Positions 1-7,971 of a stretch of 64,000 nt of DNA are shown here, in pieces (within the stretch, counting starts at the first letter, position 1; each line of letters opens with the position of its first letter). This DNA is from JAXGQE01 sp040766585. Lineage in GTDB: Bacteria > Bacillota > SLNR01. A program made the translations under genes and the position numbers. Under the pieces are notes generated by a model, which was not told the DNA's origin, made no database searches, and saw nothing but the letters and a program-made list of their open reading frames with translations. The stretch lies in NCBI GenBank assembly GCA_040766585.1, contig JAXGQE010000004.1, positions 168,805-232,804 of the forward strand. The letters are read 5' to 3'.

Positions 1-1500
1 TTTTTTACCAATCCTACACCCGGGCGTGAAAACCCATCCACCCGTTATACTGGGATGGCGATGATTCCGACGGCGTCCCATCTGGCTGGGCGTTATGAGG
101 GCAGCTTGGATGTGACTCTGGACAATCCCCAGGAGGGGGCGGTTATTCGCTACACAGTGAACGGGAAGGAACCGGATGCCGATTCCAAACTCTATACCGG
201 TCCCATTCGAATCAGCAAGACCACTACACTGAGGGCGCGTAGTTTCCAGCAAGGATCACTGCCCAGCAAGACCATGACACAGACATATCTCGTCAATGAG
301 ACCACTGAACTGGCTGTTCTTTCAATTATCATGGATCCCCGGGATCTGTTTGATCCGTCTGTGGGTATTTACGTCAAAGGGTATGGAGCATCTTCTGTGT
401 TTCCGTATGTGGGAGCGAACTACTGGAAGGATTGGGAACGGCCGATTCATTTCCAGCTGATTGAACCGGATGGAACACTGGGGTTCAGTACTGATGCCGG
501 AATTCGAATCGGCGGACAATACAGCCGGGCTATGGATCAAAAGGTATTCAATATATTTGCCCGCAACCAGTACGGTTTTGATCGGATGGAATATCCGTTT
601 TTCCCTGATAAAGAGCTGACTACCTACAAAGCACTGACCATCCGGCAGTCGGGACAGGATGCTGTTCTCAGCCGGCTGCGGGATGCCATGCAGACCAGTC
701 TGTTGGACGAGACCGATCTGGATTACCAGGCGTATCGGCCGATCATTGTCTATATCAATGGAGAGTACTGGGGTCTCTACAACATCCGGGAGAGACTGAA
801 TGAATATTACATTGCCTACAATCACGATGCGGTCCTGGACAAAATCGATATGATTCAGGCCAACCGACGGGTTCGATCGGGCTCCATTGATGATTATGCG
901 GCTCTGCGGGATTTCATCGGTGGCCATGATATGCGCATTGCGGAGAATTACGAATATGTGAAGACCCAGATGGACGTGCAGAATTACATGGACTACTGGA
1001 TTGCCGAGATCTATTTTGCCAATACAGACAGTGCCAACATCCGTTTCTGGCGGGAAAGGGACAATCCGGAGTCTCGATGGCGCTGGATTGTGTATGATAC
1101 GGACTGGGGTTTCTTTAATGTCAATCACAACACTCTGGATCATGTCACTCATCCAGAGGGAACCGGGGTGGGACGGAATCTGTCCACGGTGATTATGGTG
1201 AACTTGCTGAAAAACAGTGAGTTCCGCCGTGAGTTTATTGAACGGATGGCATATCATCTTAACAACACCTTTACGCCGGATCGGGTTATTGCTCGCATTG
1301 ATGCCATGGAAAAGGTCATTGAGAATGAAATGCCTCGGCAGATTGAACGCTGGGGAGGATCCATGGATAGCTGGAGACGGCAAGTAGAAAAGCTCCGGAC
1401 CTTTGCCCGCAATAGGAACAGGATTCTAATGGGGCATATTCAGGCCAAATTCAACCTGAGCAACAAGGAAATGGAGATATTCAACGACTGGTCCAATTAA
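1..1500 (+). CDS. CotH kinase-like protein, 5' end outside window
   Basis: The frame is open from base 1, and the first residues (FFTNPTPG.EN) look like the tail of a lamin-tail-type domain, so the gene starts upstream of the window. A chitobiase/FN3-like beta domain follows (about residues 20-95, with IRYTVNG and LYTGPI). The rest is a CotH domain with YINGEYWGLYNIRER and YDTDWGF, the family's metal-binding Asp region. CotH of Bacillus phosphorylates spore-coat proteins; many Clostridia carry secreted CotH proteins of unknown substrate. The next two genes encode DUF4956 and VTC-domain proteins, the usual companions of this type of CotH. Family call is firm; substrate unknown. Confidence 0.88.
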   Translation, partial: FFTNPTPGRENPSTRYTGMAMIPTASHLAGRYEGSLDVTLDNPQEGAVIRYTVNGKEPDADSKLYTGPIRISKTTTLRARSFQQGSLPSKTMTQTYLVNETTELAVLSIIMDPRDLFDPSVGIYVKGYGASSVFPYVGANYWKDWERPIHFQLIEPDGTLGFSTDAGIRIGGQYSRAMDQKVFNIFARNQYGFDRMEYPFFPDKELTTYKALTIRQSGQDAVLSRLRDAMQTSLLDETDLDYQAYRPIIVYINGEYWGLYNIRERLNEYYIAYNHDAVLDKIDMIQANRRVRSGSIDDYAALRDFIGGHDMRIAENYEYVKTQMDVQNYMDYWIAEIYFANTDSANIRFWRERDNPESRWRWIVYDTDWGFFNVNHNTLDHVTHPEGTGVGRNLSTVIMVNLLKNSEFRREFIERMAYHLNNTFTPDRVIARIDAMEKVIENEMPRQIERWGGSMDSWRRQVEKLRTFARNRNRILMGHIQAKFNLSNKEMEIFNDWSN

Positions 1501-1546
1501 TTCGAGTTTTCTATAGAGATATGAGTGTGGGGGAGTGAGTGATTCG

Positions 1547-2227
1547 ATGCTGAGTAATTTTTTATCCATGTTTTTCATTTCGGGGGATCGGATGCTGGGG
1601 CTGGTTGTTTCCATGCTATTGGCCTTTTTGATGGGCCTGGCAATTGCCCGGGTATACCGTGGGACACACCGGGGACTGAACTATGAGCAGTCGTTTCTGA
1701 CAACCTTGGTTCTACTGCCGCCCATTGTCGCTCTGGTTATGAACTTTATCCGGGGTGACCTGGTGCTTTCTCTGGGGCTGGTCGGATCACTATCGATCAT
1801 TCGATTCCGCACACCCATTAAGGATACCCGGGATATGGCGTACCTGTTCGGGGTGATTGCAGTGGGCTTGGGCTGCGGCACCGACAGTTGGACTCTGGTG
1901 ATTCTGGCAACCGTGATTTTATCAGTGGGCGTTACTTTCCTCTACCTGATGGAATACGGTCGCCCGGTGCATTCCGATTTTGTACTGGTGGTATCCGGTC
2001 ACGGCGACTATCCGGCACGGGATGTGGAAGGCATCATCCGAAAACACACTTTGACTGCTCGAATCCGCTCCCAGGAAACCAAAGACAGAAACTGGGAGAT
2101 GGTCTACGAGCTACGACTGTCGAAAACCCAGGAGAGAGAATCCAATCGAATGGTCCAGATGATTCGTGATCTGAACGAGATTGACCGGATATCCCTGCTG
2201 GCACCCCAGTTGGCACTGCCCATGTAA
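1547..2227 (+). CDS. DUF4956 membrane protein
   Basis: About 226 residues. The N-terminal half has three to four hydrophobic segments (MLGLVVSMLLAFLMGLAIA, TLVLLPPIVALVMNFI, LVILATVILSVGVTFLYLM) and the C-terminal half is soluble. The central motif SIIRFRTPIKDTRDMAYLF, between membrane segments, is typical of DUF4956. I chose ATG 1547 because GGGGGAG at 1529-1535 sits about 11 bases upstream; the in-frame GTG at 1535 overlaps that site. It lies between a CotH gene and a VTC-domain gene, so it probably forms a membrane part of the same system. Biochemical role unknown. Confidence 0.85.
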   Translation: MLSNFLSMFFISGDRMLGLVVSMLLAFLMGLAIARVYRGTHRGLNYEQSFLTTLVLLPPIVALVMNFIRGDLVLSLGLVGSLSIIRFRTPIKDTRDMAYLFGVIAVGLGCGTDSWTLVILATVILSVGVTFLYLMEYGRPVHSDFVLVVSGHGDYPARDVEGIIRKHTLTARIRSQETKDRNWEMVYELRLSKTQERESNRMVQMIRDLNEIDRISLLAPQLALPM

Positions 2228-2254
2228 TCCGGGTTTTTTGGAAGGAGGGGGACT

Positions 2255-3019
2255 ATGAGGCCTCTTTTGCTAAAGCGGGAGATCTGGAGTACCTGGCGCT
2301 TTGAACTCAAGTATCAGGTGCCGATTCAGCGCTATTATGAGATTCGCAATGCCATGGTCATGCATATGGAACCCGATGAATTTACCCGGGATAAAGAGCA
2401 TTACCTGGTCCGCAGTCTCTATTTCGATACCGACAACTATCAGGCGTATCATGAGAAAATCAATGGAGACTACGGCCGCATCAAGATACGGGTACGATCC
2501 TATACTGACCAAAAAAGCATGGATGCACCGCTGCGTGTAGAGCTAAAAACACGGCGGGGCGCTGCCATGGAAAAATTCAGCAGTTTCGTTCCCAATTATC
2601 TTTATGAAGAATTCATGAGTAAGGGACATTGGCCGGAAGGTGAGGACAATCCGGTGCTGTCGGAATTTGCCCGTCTCTATTACTTAAGAAACCTGAAGCC
2701 CAAACTTCTGGTCCAGTACAATCGGGTAGGGCTGGTTTCGCGGAAAAGGGAGGATCTCAGGATCACATTTGACCGGGATGTAGCCAGCTGCAGCGCAGAA
2801 GAAGTATTCCCCCGGGAGACTTTTTTCCACAAGCATCATCCGGAACTGGTCATTCTGGAGATTAAGTGCAAGCAGGACCAACCACGCTGGCTTTCCAAAG
2901 TGGTTCGGGATCACGGACTGAAACTGATCGCCAACAGCAAGTACACCCAGGGAGTGGACTTTTCCCGACACGATGTAGTGACTCCCATGTGGTCGGTGGG
3001 ACACGCTGGGTCAAAATGA
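2255..3019 (+). CDS. VTC-domain (polyphosphate polymerase-like) protein
   Basis: 254 residues matching the VTC tunnel fold: FELKYQV near the N-terminus, RSLYFDT, KIRVRSY, VELKTRRG, and ILEIKCKQ near the C-terminus. These basic strands line the phosphate-binding tunnel in yeast Vtc4, which makes polyphosphate from ATP; the Glu in LEIK is the metal-ligand position. Bacterial stand-alone VTC proteins next to DUF4956 and CotH are common but their activity is not settled. ATG 2255 has a strong GGAGGGG site. The gene ends just before a bidirectional terminator, so it is the last gene of the CotH operon. Confidence 0.83.
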   Translation: MRPLLLKREIWSTWRFELKYQVPIQRYYEIRNAMVMHMEPDEFTRDKEHYLVRSLYFDTDNYQAYHEKINGDYGRIKIRVRSYTDQKSMDAPLRVELKTRRGAAMEKFSSFVPNYLYEEFMSKGHWPEGEDNPVLSEFARLYYLRNLKPKLLVQYNRVGLVSRKREDLRITFDRDVASCSAEEVFPRETFFHKHHPELVILEIKCKQDQPRWLSKVVRDHGLKLIANSKYTQGVDFSRHDVVTPMWSVGHAGSK

Positions 3020-3035
3020 GTGTATAGAAGATAAT

Positions 3036-3082
3036 AAAACACCTGACTGCAGTCTGTGAATGAGCTGCAGCCAGGTGTTTTT
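3036..3082. terminator. Bidirectional terminator between convergent genes
   Basis: A 17-bp stem with one mismatch (AAAACACCTG-A-CTGCAG pairing with CTGCAG-C-CAGGTGTTTT) and a 12-base loop. The A-run on one side and T-run on the other let it stop transcription both of the VTC gene and of the opposing cysteine-synthase gene. Confidence 0.88.
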
Positions 3083-3102
3083 GCTTTGGGTATTTTGCCG
3101 GG

Positions 3103-4005
3103 CTATCCTTCAGAAAAGATTCCTGTGCTGACATACCGCTCCCCGGTATCCATGAACACGGTGGCAATGGTCTTGCCGGGATGGTCTACGGCGAGTCGGA
3201 TGGCTGCGGCTGTCACCATTCCGCTGGAGGGTCCTGCCAGTACTCCTTCCTTTTGGGCCAGGAGCTGGGTAAAGCGGACGGTCTCCGCGTCGGGGATGCG
3301 AATAAAGTCTTCAATGATGGAAGAGTCGAACACAGCGGGAAAAGTGCTGTCTTTGTGGTACGCTCCGACGCCCGCTACCTTAGTGGGATATTCCGCCGGT
3401 GATACTGCATACACTTTCATCATTGGGTAAAACTCCAGGAGTCCTTTGGCAATACCGGTCAGGGTGCCTCCGGAGCCGGCACCGGCTAGAAATATGTCAA
3501 TGGGCCGGTCAGTCTGTTCTGCAATTTCCCGGGCCGTAGAACGAGCATGACTCTCTGGATTGGCCGGATTGCTCATGGAGTTGGGATAATACGAATCAGG
3601 GTTTTCTTCACACAGCGCTTTGGCTCGAGCAACGGCTCCAGAGACCCGTTCGCCGGCAGGGGTCAGAATCAGTTCGGCGCCGTACGCCCGGATGACTTGT
3701 TTACGTTCTTCACTGGCGTCTTCCGGCATGACAATGGCCACGGGATACCCTTTGACAGCGCCGACGGCGGCCATGGCAATCCCGCCGTTGCCGCTGCTGG
3801 CTTCCACAATGAGACTGCCGGGTTTGAGAATTCCTTTTTTTTCAGCGTCTTCCACCATATACAGGGCGGAACGGATTTTGGCGCTGCCGCTGACATTCAT
3901 CAGCTCTAATTTGGCCAGGATATGGGCTTTGTCAGCTCCGGGCAACCGGGTTAATGCCACCAAGGGGGTATTGCCGACAGCGGAAAGAATGTCGGGGTGA
4001 ATCAT
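3103..4005 (-). CDS. PLP-dependent cysteine synthase family protein
   Basis: 300 residues of fold-type II PLP enzyme. The PLP lysine is K43 in SGSAKIR, the phosphate loop appears as SSGNGG, and GAGSGGTLTG is the second glycine-rich loop. Such enzymes combine O-acetylserine (or O-phosphoserine) with sulfide. The active-site segments diverge from classic CysK (SAKIR instead of SVKDR, EASSGNGG instead of EPTSGNTG), so a related beta-substitution such as diaminopropionate or cystathionine chemistry is possible. The start at 4005 lies 8 bases after AAGGAAGG; upstream in-frame ATG and GTG codons are too close to that site. Confidence 0.85.
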   Translation of the reverse strand: MIHPDILSAVGNTPLVALTRLPGADKAHILAKLELMNVSGSAKIRSALYMVEDAEKKGILKPGSLIVEASSGNGGIAMAAVGAVKGYPVAIVMPEDASEERKQVIRAYGAELILTPAGERVSGAVARAKALCEENPDSYYPNSMSNPANPESHARSTAREIAEQTDRPIDIFLAGAGSGGTLTGIAKGLLEFYPMMKVYAVSPAEYPTKVAGVGAYHKDSTFPAVFDSSIIEDFIRIPDAETVRFTQLLAQKEGVLAGPSSGMVTAAAIRLAVDHPGKTIATVFMDTGERYVSTGIFSEG

Positions 4006-4249
4006 GATCATCACCTTCCTTGTATGATCTGGTTCGGAGGGATTGAGAATGGCCTCTGCAGTACAGAATGGATAACAGATCCGTAAACCGGGGGTTCATC
4101 GACCCGTAGTTTGTAATCCGCCGTTTCCATCCGGCTGTTTGGGTCTCAACGGGTCGGAGAAGGTCTGGGCAGCAGACAAGAAAGTGTTCTGCGGCAATGT
4201 GGGCGACCTCATTGAGAGGTTTCATATTATTTCACTACCCTCTGACTCC

Positions 4250-4278
4250 ATCTTACGAGATTGAAACAGAAAGTGCAA
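4250..4278 (-). promoter_or_regulatory. Sigma-A-type promoter for cysteine-synthase-like gene
   Basis: On the minus strand TTGCAC (4278-4273), 17 bases, then TAAGAT (4255-4250). Transcription would run toward the gene ending at 3103. Confidence 0.6.
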
Positions 4279-4281
4279 GAT

Positions 4282-4310
4282 TTGACAATGATTTGGATTG
4301 AGAGTACGAT
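4282..4310 (+). promoter_or_regulatory. Sigma-A promoter for ABC transporter genes
   Basis: Perfect -35 TTGACA at 4282-4287, 17-base spacer, -10 TACGAT at 4305-4310. It lies about 50 bases before the TTG start of the ATPase gene. Confidence 0.75.
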
Positions 4311-4358
4311 AAAGTCAGTTATGAACGACATTGAAGAGTTATCGAGAGGAGGTTCACC

Positions 4359-5270
4359 TTGATTAAGATCGAGGCAGTAACTAAACAATATCGAAGCGGG
4401 AAAGGGATATTTGATGTTAGCTTTTCGGTTGAGGAAGGAGAAGTCTTCGGGTATCTCGGTCCTAACGGAGCCGGGAAGACGACTACGATACGGGTTCTGA
4501 TGGGATTTTTGAAAGCGGATCAAGGGAGAAGTTGGGTCCGCGGGTTTGACAGTTGGAGAAATCCGGAGAATATTCATGAAGACCTAGGATACATTGCGGG
4601 TGAAATTGCTTTCTTCGATGATATGGATGGCAGAGAATTCCTTGATTTTATGCACCACATGCGAGGAACAAAAGATCGCCGTCTGGAAAAAAAGCTTCTG
4701 GAACGATTCGAGTTGGATCCTCACAATAGAATCAAACGTATGTCCAAGGGGATGAAGCAGAAACTGGGTGTGGTGGCAGCGTTTATGCATAATCCATCGG
4801 TCTATATTCTGGATGAACCAACCAGTGGGTTGGATCCACTGATGCAAAACGAATTTATCCATCTCGTTAAGGAAGAAAAAGAAGTAGGCAAGACTTTTTT
4901 GATCTCCTCTCATAGTTTTACTGAAATTGAAAGAACCAGCGACCGGGCGGGAGTAATACGCGAAGGGAGACTGGTGGCCGTTGAAAATGTAGTGGACTTG
5001 AAAGCAAAACATCAGAAAACATACTCGGTCACAGTGGGAAAGGATGCGGACCTTCAGACGCTCCGGCAAAGCGGCCTTTCTCTAGGCCGGATATCCAACC
5101 ATACTGTGGAAGTGGTAGTCGGAGATGAATACAGCCAGTTTTTGTCAGTTCTCAACCGATGCACCGTCACAGACCTCGATGTTGTTGCGCAAGGATTGGA
5201 GCAAGCTTTTCTCAAGTATTACGGGGAGGTGGAACCGGATGAATCTCGCATTGTTGAAAGCCAACATTAA
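4359..5270 (+). CDS. ABC transporter ATP-binding protein
   Basis: 303 residues. Walker A is GPNGAGKTTT, the signature is MSKGMKQKLG, Walker B is YILDEPTSGLDP, and the switch histidine lies in ISSHSF. The domain layout is of the DRG/Nat exporter type, with an extra C-terminal domain of about 80 residues after position 210. TTG 4359 is the start, 6 bases after GAGAGGAGG. The permease gene overlaps its 3' end by 32 bases, so the two form one exporter. No substrate can be read from the sequence; antibiotic, peptide or lipid export are all possible. Confidence 0.9.
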   Translation: MIKIEAVTKQYRSGKGIFDVSFSVEEGEVFGYLGPNGAGKTTTIRVLMGFLKADQGRSWVRGFDSWRNPENIHEDLGYIAGEIAFFDDMDGREFLDFMHHMRGTKDRRLEKKLLERFELDPHNRIKRMSKGMKQKLGVVAAFMHNPSVYILDEPTSGLDPLMQNEFIHLVKEEKEVGKTFLISSHSFTEIERTSDRAGVIREGRLVAVENVVDLKAKHQKTYSVTVGKDADLQTLRQSGLSLGRISNHTVEVVVGDEYSQFLSVLNRCTVTDLDVVAQGLEQAFLKYYGEVEPDESRIVESQH

Positions 5271-6036
5271 ATCAAACTGGGTTCTGTTTGTTGTTCTTTT
5301 GCTAATCGGGTTCATGTACATGTCTGTCATTGTGAGTATGTATGAGCCTGGAACCACCGATGTTTGGGAGGAGCTTCTAGATTTGTTGCCTGTATCTTTG
5401 ACCAAGGCAATGGGGTTTGAAATGATCGGTGAAGGACTGACAGGATTCATTGGAAGCTATTTTTATGGATTCCTCATCATTCTATTTCCTATTATTTACT
5501 GCATTATGATAAATATTCGTTTGGTCTCCAAACATGTGGATTCTGGATCTATGGCGTACCTGTTATCCACACCTCATAAGCGGAAAACCATTGCAATTAC
5601 ACAAGCTCTATTTTCTTTATTGGGGATGGTTCTGTTGATCAGCCTGGTAGCCCTGCTGGGATTTGCCATAAGCGCAACTATGTTTCCTGGGGAACTGGAT
5701 ACGAACACATATCTGATGCTAAATGTGGGAGCTGTCGCACTGTTTACAGCGATAGGGGGAATTTGCTTTTTTTTCAGCTGCTATTTCAATGAGACAAAAG
5801 GAGCAGCTGCTTTCGGAGCAGGTATCCCTGTGCTGTTTTTTCTGATTGATATGCTAACTGGAATTTCTCCACGATTGGATTTTCTTCGCTCAATGACACT
5901 TTTTACTCTGTATGATACAGCAGATATTTTGGCTGGAGAACCGGTTTGGATTCCGTTTTTGGCTATGCTGGGAATCGGTCTGATGTTGTACATTGCCGGT
6001 ATCCGACTATTTACTCGAAAAGATTTGCCGATTTGA
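5239..6036 (+). CDS. ABC-2 type permease
   Basis: 265 residues with about six membrane segments, among them NWVLFVVLLLIGFMYMSVIV, FYGFLIILFPIIYCIMINI and FLAMLGIGLMLYIAGI. The motif SGSMAYLLSTPHKRKTI between segments 2 and 3 is typical of ABC-2 subunits. ATG 5239 follows GGGGAGGTGG inside the ATPase gene; this start was preferred over an upstream in-frame ATG that would overlap the ATPase by 146 bases. It is the membrane partner of the ATPase and probably works as a homodimer. A short hairpin terminator follows. Confidence 0.87.
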   Translation: MNLALLKANIKSNWVLFVVLLLIGFMYMSVIVSMYEPGTTDVWEELLDLLPVSLTKAMGFEMIGEGLTGFIGSYFYGFLIILFPIIYCIMINIRLVSKHVDSGSMAYLLSTPHKRKTIAITQALFSLLGMVLLISLVALLGFAISATMFPGELDTNTYLMLNVGAVALFTAIGGICFFFSCYFNETKGAAAFGAGIPVLFFLIDMLTGISPRLDFLRSMTLFTLYDTADILAGEPVWIPFLAMLGIGLMLYIAGIRLFTRKDLPI

Positions 6037-6044
6037 TTCGGAAT

Positions 6045-6067
6045 ACAGGCCATGGCCTGTTTTTTTT
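6045..6067 (+). terminator. Terminator after ABC transporter
   Basis: Perfect palindrome ACAGGCCATGGCCTGT at 6045-6060, immediately followed by a run of seven T. Confidence 0.8.
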
Positions 6068-6076
6068 GTAGTAGGG

Positions 6077-6105
6077 TTGACAAAGATAGGTGAGAGTGGT
6101 AATCT
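6077..6105 (+). promoter_or_regulatory. Promoter of DUF5320 gene
   Basis: TTGACA at 6077-6082, 17-base spacer, TAATCT at 6100-6105. The start point would be near 6112, just before an inverted repeat at 6117-6128. Confidence 0.75.
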
Positions 6106-6116
6106 ATACATGAAAA

Positions 6117-6128
6117 GGGCAAATGCCC
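6117..6128. promoter_or_regulatory. Candidate operator GGGCA-AA-TGCCC
   Basis: A short perfect inverted repeat next to the predicted transcription start of the DUF5320 gene. The same half-sites (GGGCATA and TATGCCC) flank the -35 region of the Mrp-gene promoter (7030-7057). The DUF134 protein encoded between the two is a candidate binder. This is inference from position and symmetry only. Confidence 0.4.
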
Positions 6129-6159
6129 ATAACTAAATCAAAAAAGGAGGGACTTTACA

Positions 6160-6450
6160 ATGCCGAGATACGATGGAACCGGCCCGATGGGAATGGGGTC
6201 GATGTCCGGTTGGGGTGCCGGTTACTGTGGAAGAGGCGTAAGAGGCAACTACAGTCGGGGTATGGCTGGATTCTACGGAGGCGGTCGCGGATTCGGGCGG
6301 GGAGTTCGATGCGTACCCGCTGGCTGCGGCTGGGGTGTGGCTCCGGCAGGAAACAGTGCAGAAGCGCTGAAGCAAGACATCGCCTATCTGGAGAATGAGA
6401 TCCGTATGATGAAAGAAGAACTGAAAGCAGCAGAAGGAGATTCCGAATAG
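6160..6450 (+). CDS. DUF5320 small protein
   Basis: 96 residues. The N-terminal two thirds is rich in Gly, Arg and aromatic residues (MPRYDGTGPMGMGS, GRGFGRGVRC) and the C-terminal third is a predicted short coiled coil (LKQDIAYLENEIRMMKEELK). This is the usual DUF5320 layout. Such genes sit beside DUF134, NifX-like and Mrp genes in many anaerobes; their function is unknown. AAAAGGAGG lies 10 bases before ATG 6160. It has its own promoter and terminator, so it is a separate transcript. Confidence 0.85.
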   Translation: MPRYDGTGPMGMGSMSGWGAGYCGRGVRGNYSRGMAGFYGGGRGFGRGVRCVPAGCGWGVAPAGNSAEALKQDIAYLENEIRMMKEELKAAEGDSE

Positions 6451-6477
6451 CCAAAGCTCCGGCTTTGGCTTTTTTTT
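6450..6477 (+). terminator. Terminator after DUF5320 gene
   Basis: GCCAAAGC (6450-6457), loop TCCG, GCTTTGGC (6462-6469), then eight T. The stem starts at the last base of the stop codon. Confidence 0.87.
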
Positions 6478-6538
6478 GCATTTGCAGGGATGGAAATTAT
6501 CTGTTATGATGGTGAAAACAGATAAATGAGGTGGTCAT

Positions 6539-7015
6539 ATGCCCAGACCGACCAAGTGGCGGCGTGTGGAGTTCATACCCGGGGTCCGGCATTTTCTCCC
6601 CAGCGGAATACCTCGAAACATGCTGGAAGAGAATATCTTGAAAATTGAGGAACTGGAGGCACTGCGGCTGAAAGATCTGGAGGATCTGGAGCAGGAAGAG
6701 TGTGCGGAGCGAATGGAAGTATCTCGCCAGACTTTTCAGAGGATCTACAATTCGGCTAGAAAGACCGTGGCCGACAGTTTGGTGAACGGAAAGGCAATAC
6801 GGGTAGAAGGTGGCAACTTCACCCGAAATATATGCCCGGTCCAGTGCCAGAACTGCGGCCATGAGTGGGAAGAGAGTTTTGAGAATTTTGAACGAATCCT
6901 GGAAGGTGATTACACCTGTCCCTCCTGCGGTTCCAGCGATATCGTCTGTTCGCACGGGCGAGGCCGACGCTTCTGCGGAGGCCGCTGCTGGCGGGGCGGC
7001 CGGGAAAGTGAATGA
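6539..7015 (+). CDS. DUF134 (UPF0251) helix-turn-helix protein
   Basis: 158 residues. It opens with MPRPTKWRRVEFIPG, diagnostic of DUF134, followed by a sigma-70 region-4-like helix-turn-helix (LEALRLKDLEDLEQEECAER, SRQTFQRIYNSARK). The C-terminal half holds a zinc-ribbon-like pair (CQNCG ... CPSCG) and a Cys/Arg-rich tail (RFCGGRCWRGG). It is probably a DNA-binding regulator of the neighbouring metal-cluster genes; no target is proven for the family. GAGGTGG precedes ATG 6539. Confidence 0.86.
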   Translation: MPRPTKWRRVEFIPGVRHFLPSGIPRNMLEENILKIEELEALRLKDLEDLEQEECAERMEVSRQTFQRIYNSARKTVADSLVNGKAIRVEGGNFTRNICPVQCQNCGHEWEESFENFERILEGDYTCPSCGSSDIVCSHGRGRRFCGGRCWRGGRESE

Positions 7016-7029
7016 TATAGATGGTCGGT

Positions 7030-7073
7030 GGGCATAGTGAGTTATTGACATATGCCCATTATTATTGTAGAAT
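7030..7073 (+). promoter_or_regulatory. Promoter of Mrp-NifX-MinD operon with inverted repeat
   Basis: TTGACA (7045-7050), 17-base spacer, TAGAAT (7068-7073). An inverted repeat GGGCATA (7030-7036) and TATGCCC (7051-7057) brackets the -35 box, so a bound regulator would block RNA polymerase. Confidence 0.72.
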
Positions 7074-7125
7074 CCACCTAGAGGCTTTATTGAGAATTCA
7101 TTTCAGTAGAGAGAGGGAGATTGTT

Positions 7126-7971
7126 ATGGCTGAGGCAAACAGAGCACAGGCAGGAAGCGCTGGACCATTGGAAAAAAGCGAGTATCGGTATGGAACCATT
7201 AAGAAGATTGTTGGAATCATCAGCGGAAAAGGCGGCGTGGGCAAATCGGCTGTTACCGGGTTGCTGGCTGCTGCCATGGCCCACCAGGGACATGCAGTGG
7301 GCATTTTGGATGCGGATATTACCGGACCGAGTATTCCTCGGATGTTTGGGATTCATAAAAAAGCACAGACAGCCGGTCCCGTGATTCTGCCGGGGGTGTC
7401 GGTTGAAAAGATAAAGATCATGTCCATCAACCTGATGCTGGAAAATGAAGATGATCCGGTAATTTGGCGCGGACCGCTGGTGGCCGGCGCAGTGAAACAG
7501 TTCTTCACCGATGTGGACTGGGGTGATCTGGATTACCTGTTCGTGGATCTGCCGCCGGGAACCGGTGATGTTCCACTGACAGTCATGCAGTCACTGCCCA
7601 TTGACGGTGTTGTTATTGTGGCCACTCCACAGGAACTGGTGGGAATGATCGTTAAGAAGGCCATTCATATGGCGGAAATGATGCAAGTCCCGGTACTGGG
7701 TGTTGTGGGGAATATGAGTCATGTCGTATGCCCGGACTGCAATAAGAAAATCAACCTGTTCGGAAACAGCAGCATGGATTCCATTGTTCAGGAAACAGGG
7801 GTTAAACTATTGGGGAATCTACCTCTGCTGCCGGATCTGGCCCAATTGGGAGATGAGGGGAAAATTGAATTGGTGGATCATCTCTACCCTGATTTTTTCG
7901 AATCTACCCGCGATTCGTTTATTGAGGCCATGAATGAGTTGGATGCGAGCAAAGAAGGTGACCTTCAATGA
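7126..7971 (+). CDS. Mrp/NBP35-family iron-sulfur carrier ATPase
   Basis: 281 residues. The deviant Walker A is SGKGGVGKS, followed by the family motif LDADITGPSIPRM, the switch region DLPPGTGDVPLTVMQ, and a C-terminal CPDC pair that in Mrp/ApbC proteins binds a bridging [4Fe-4S] cluster. The family carries Fe-S clusters to target proteins. The ATG at 7126 follows GAGAGGGAG; upstream codons overlap the promoter. It is the first gene of a five-gene operon in which most start and stop codons overlap (ATGA, TGATG). Confidence 0.9.
   Translation: MAEANRAQAGSAGPLEKSEYRYGTIKKIVGIISGKGGVGKSAVTGLLAAAMAHQGHAVGILDADITGPSIPRMFGIHKKAQTAGPVILPGVSVEKIKIMSINLMLENEDDPVIWRGPLVAGAVKQFFTDVDWGDLDYLFVDLPPGTGDVPLTVMQSLPIDGVVIVATPQELVGMIVKKAIHMAEMMQVPVLGVVGNMSHVVCPDCNKKINLFGNSSMDSIVQETGVKLLGNLPLLPDLAQLGDEGKIELVDHLYPDFFESTRDSFIEAMNELDASKEGDLQ

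Larger units (their letters stand above)
4006..4358. other. Divergent intergenic region with long cysteine-synthase leader
   Basis: Two back-to-back promoters (4250-4278 minus, 4282-4310 plus) serve the cysteine-synthase-like gene and the ABC transporter. The minus transcript would have a leader of about 235 bases. Within it an open frame begins at 4225 and runs into the cysteine-synthase gene in another frame; it contains a Cys-Cys pair but has no recognisable homology. I see no T-box, S-box or other known riboswitch consensus. Confidence 0.5.

Noticed and set aside
3932..4225. 97-codon gene upstream of the cysteine-synthase-like gene
   Set aside because: Overlaps the downstream gene in another frame, has a poorly spaced ribosome-binding site and no family resemblance; kept only as a possible leader frame.
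4359..6036. Bacteriocin or lantibiotic immunity exporter
   Set aside because: The ABC pair is of a type used in immunity, but no precursor peptide or modification enzyme is nearby.
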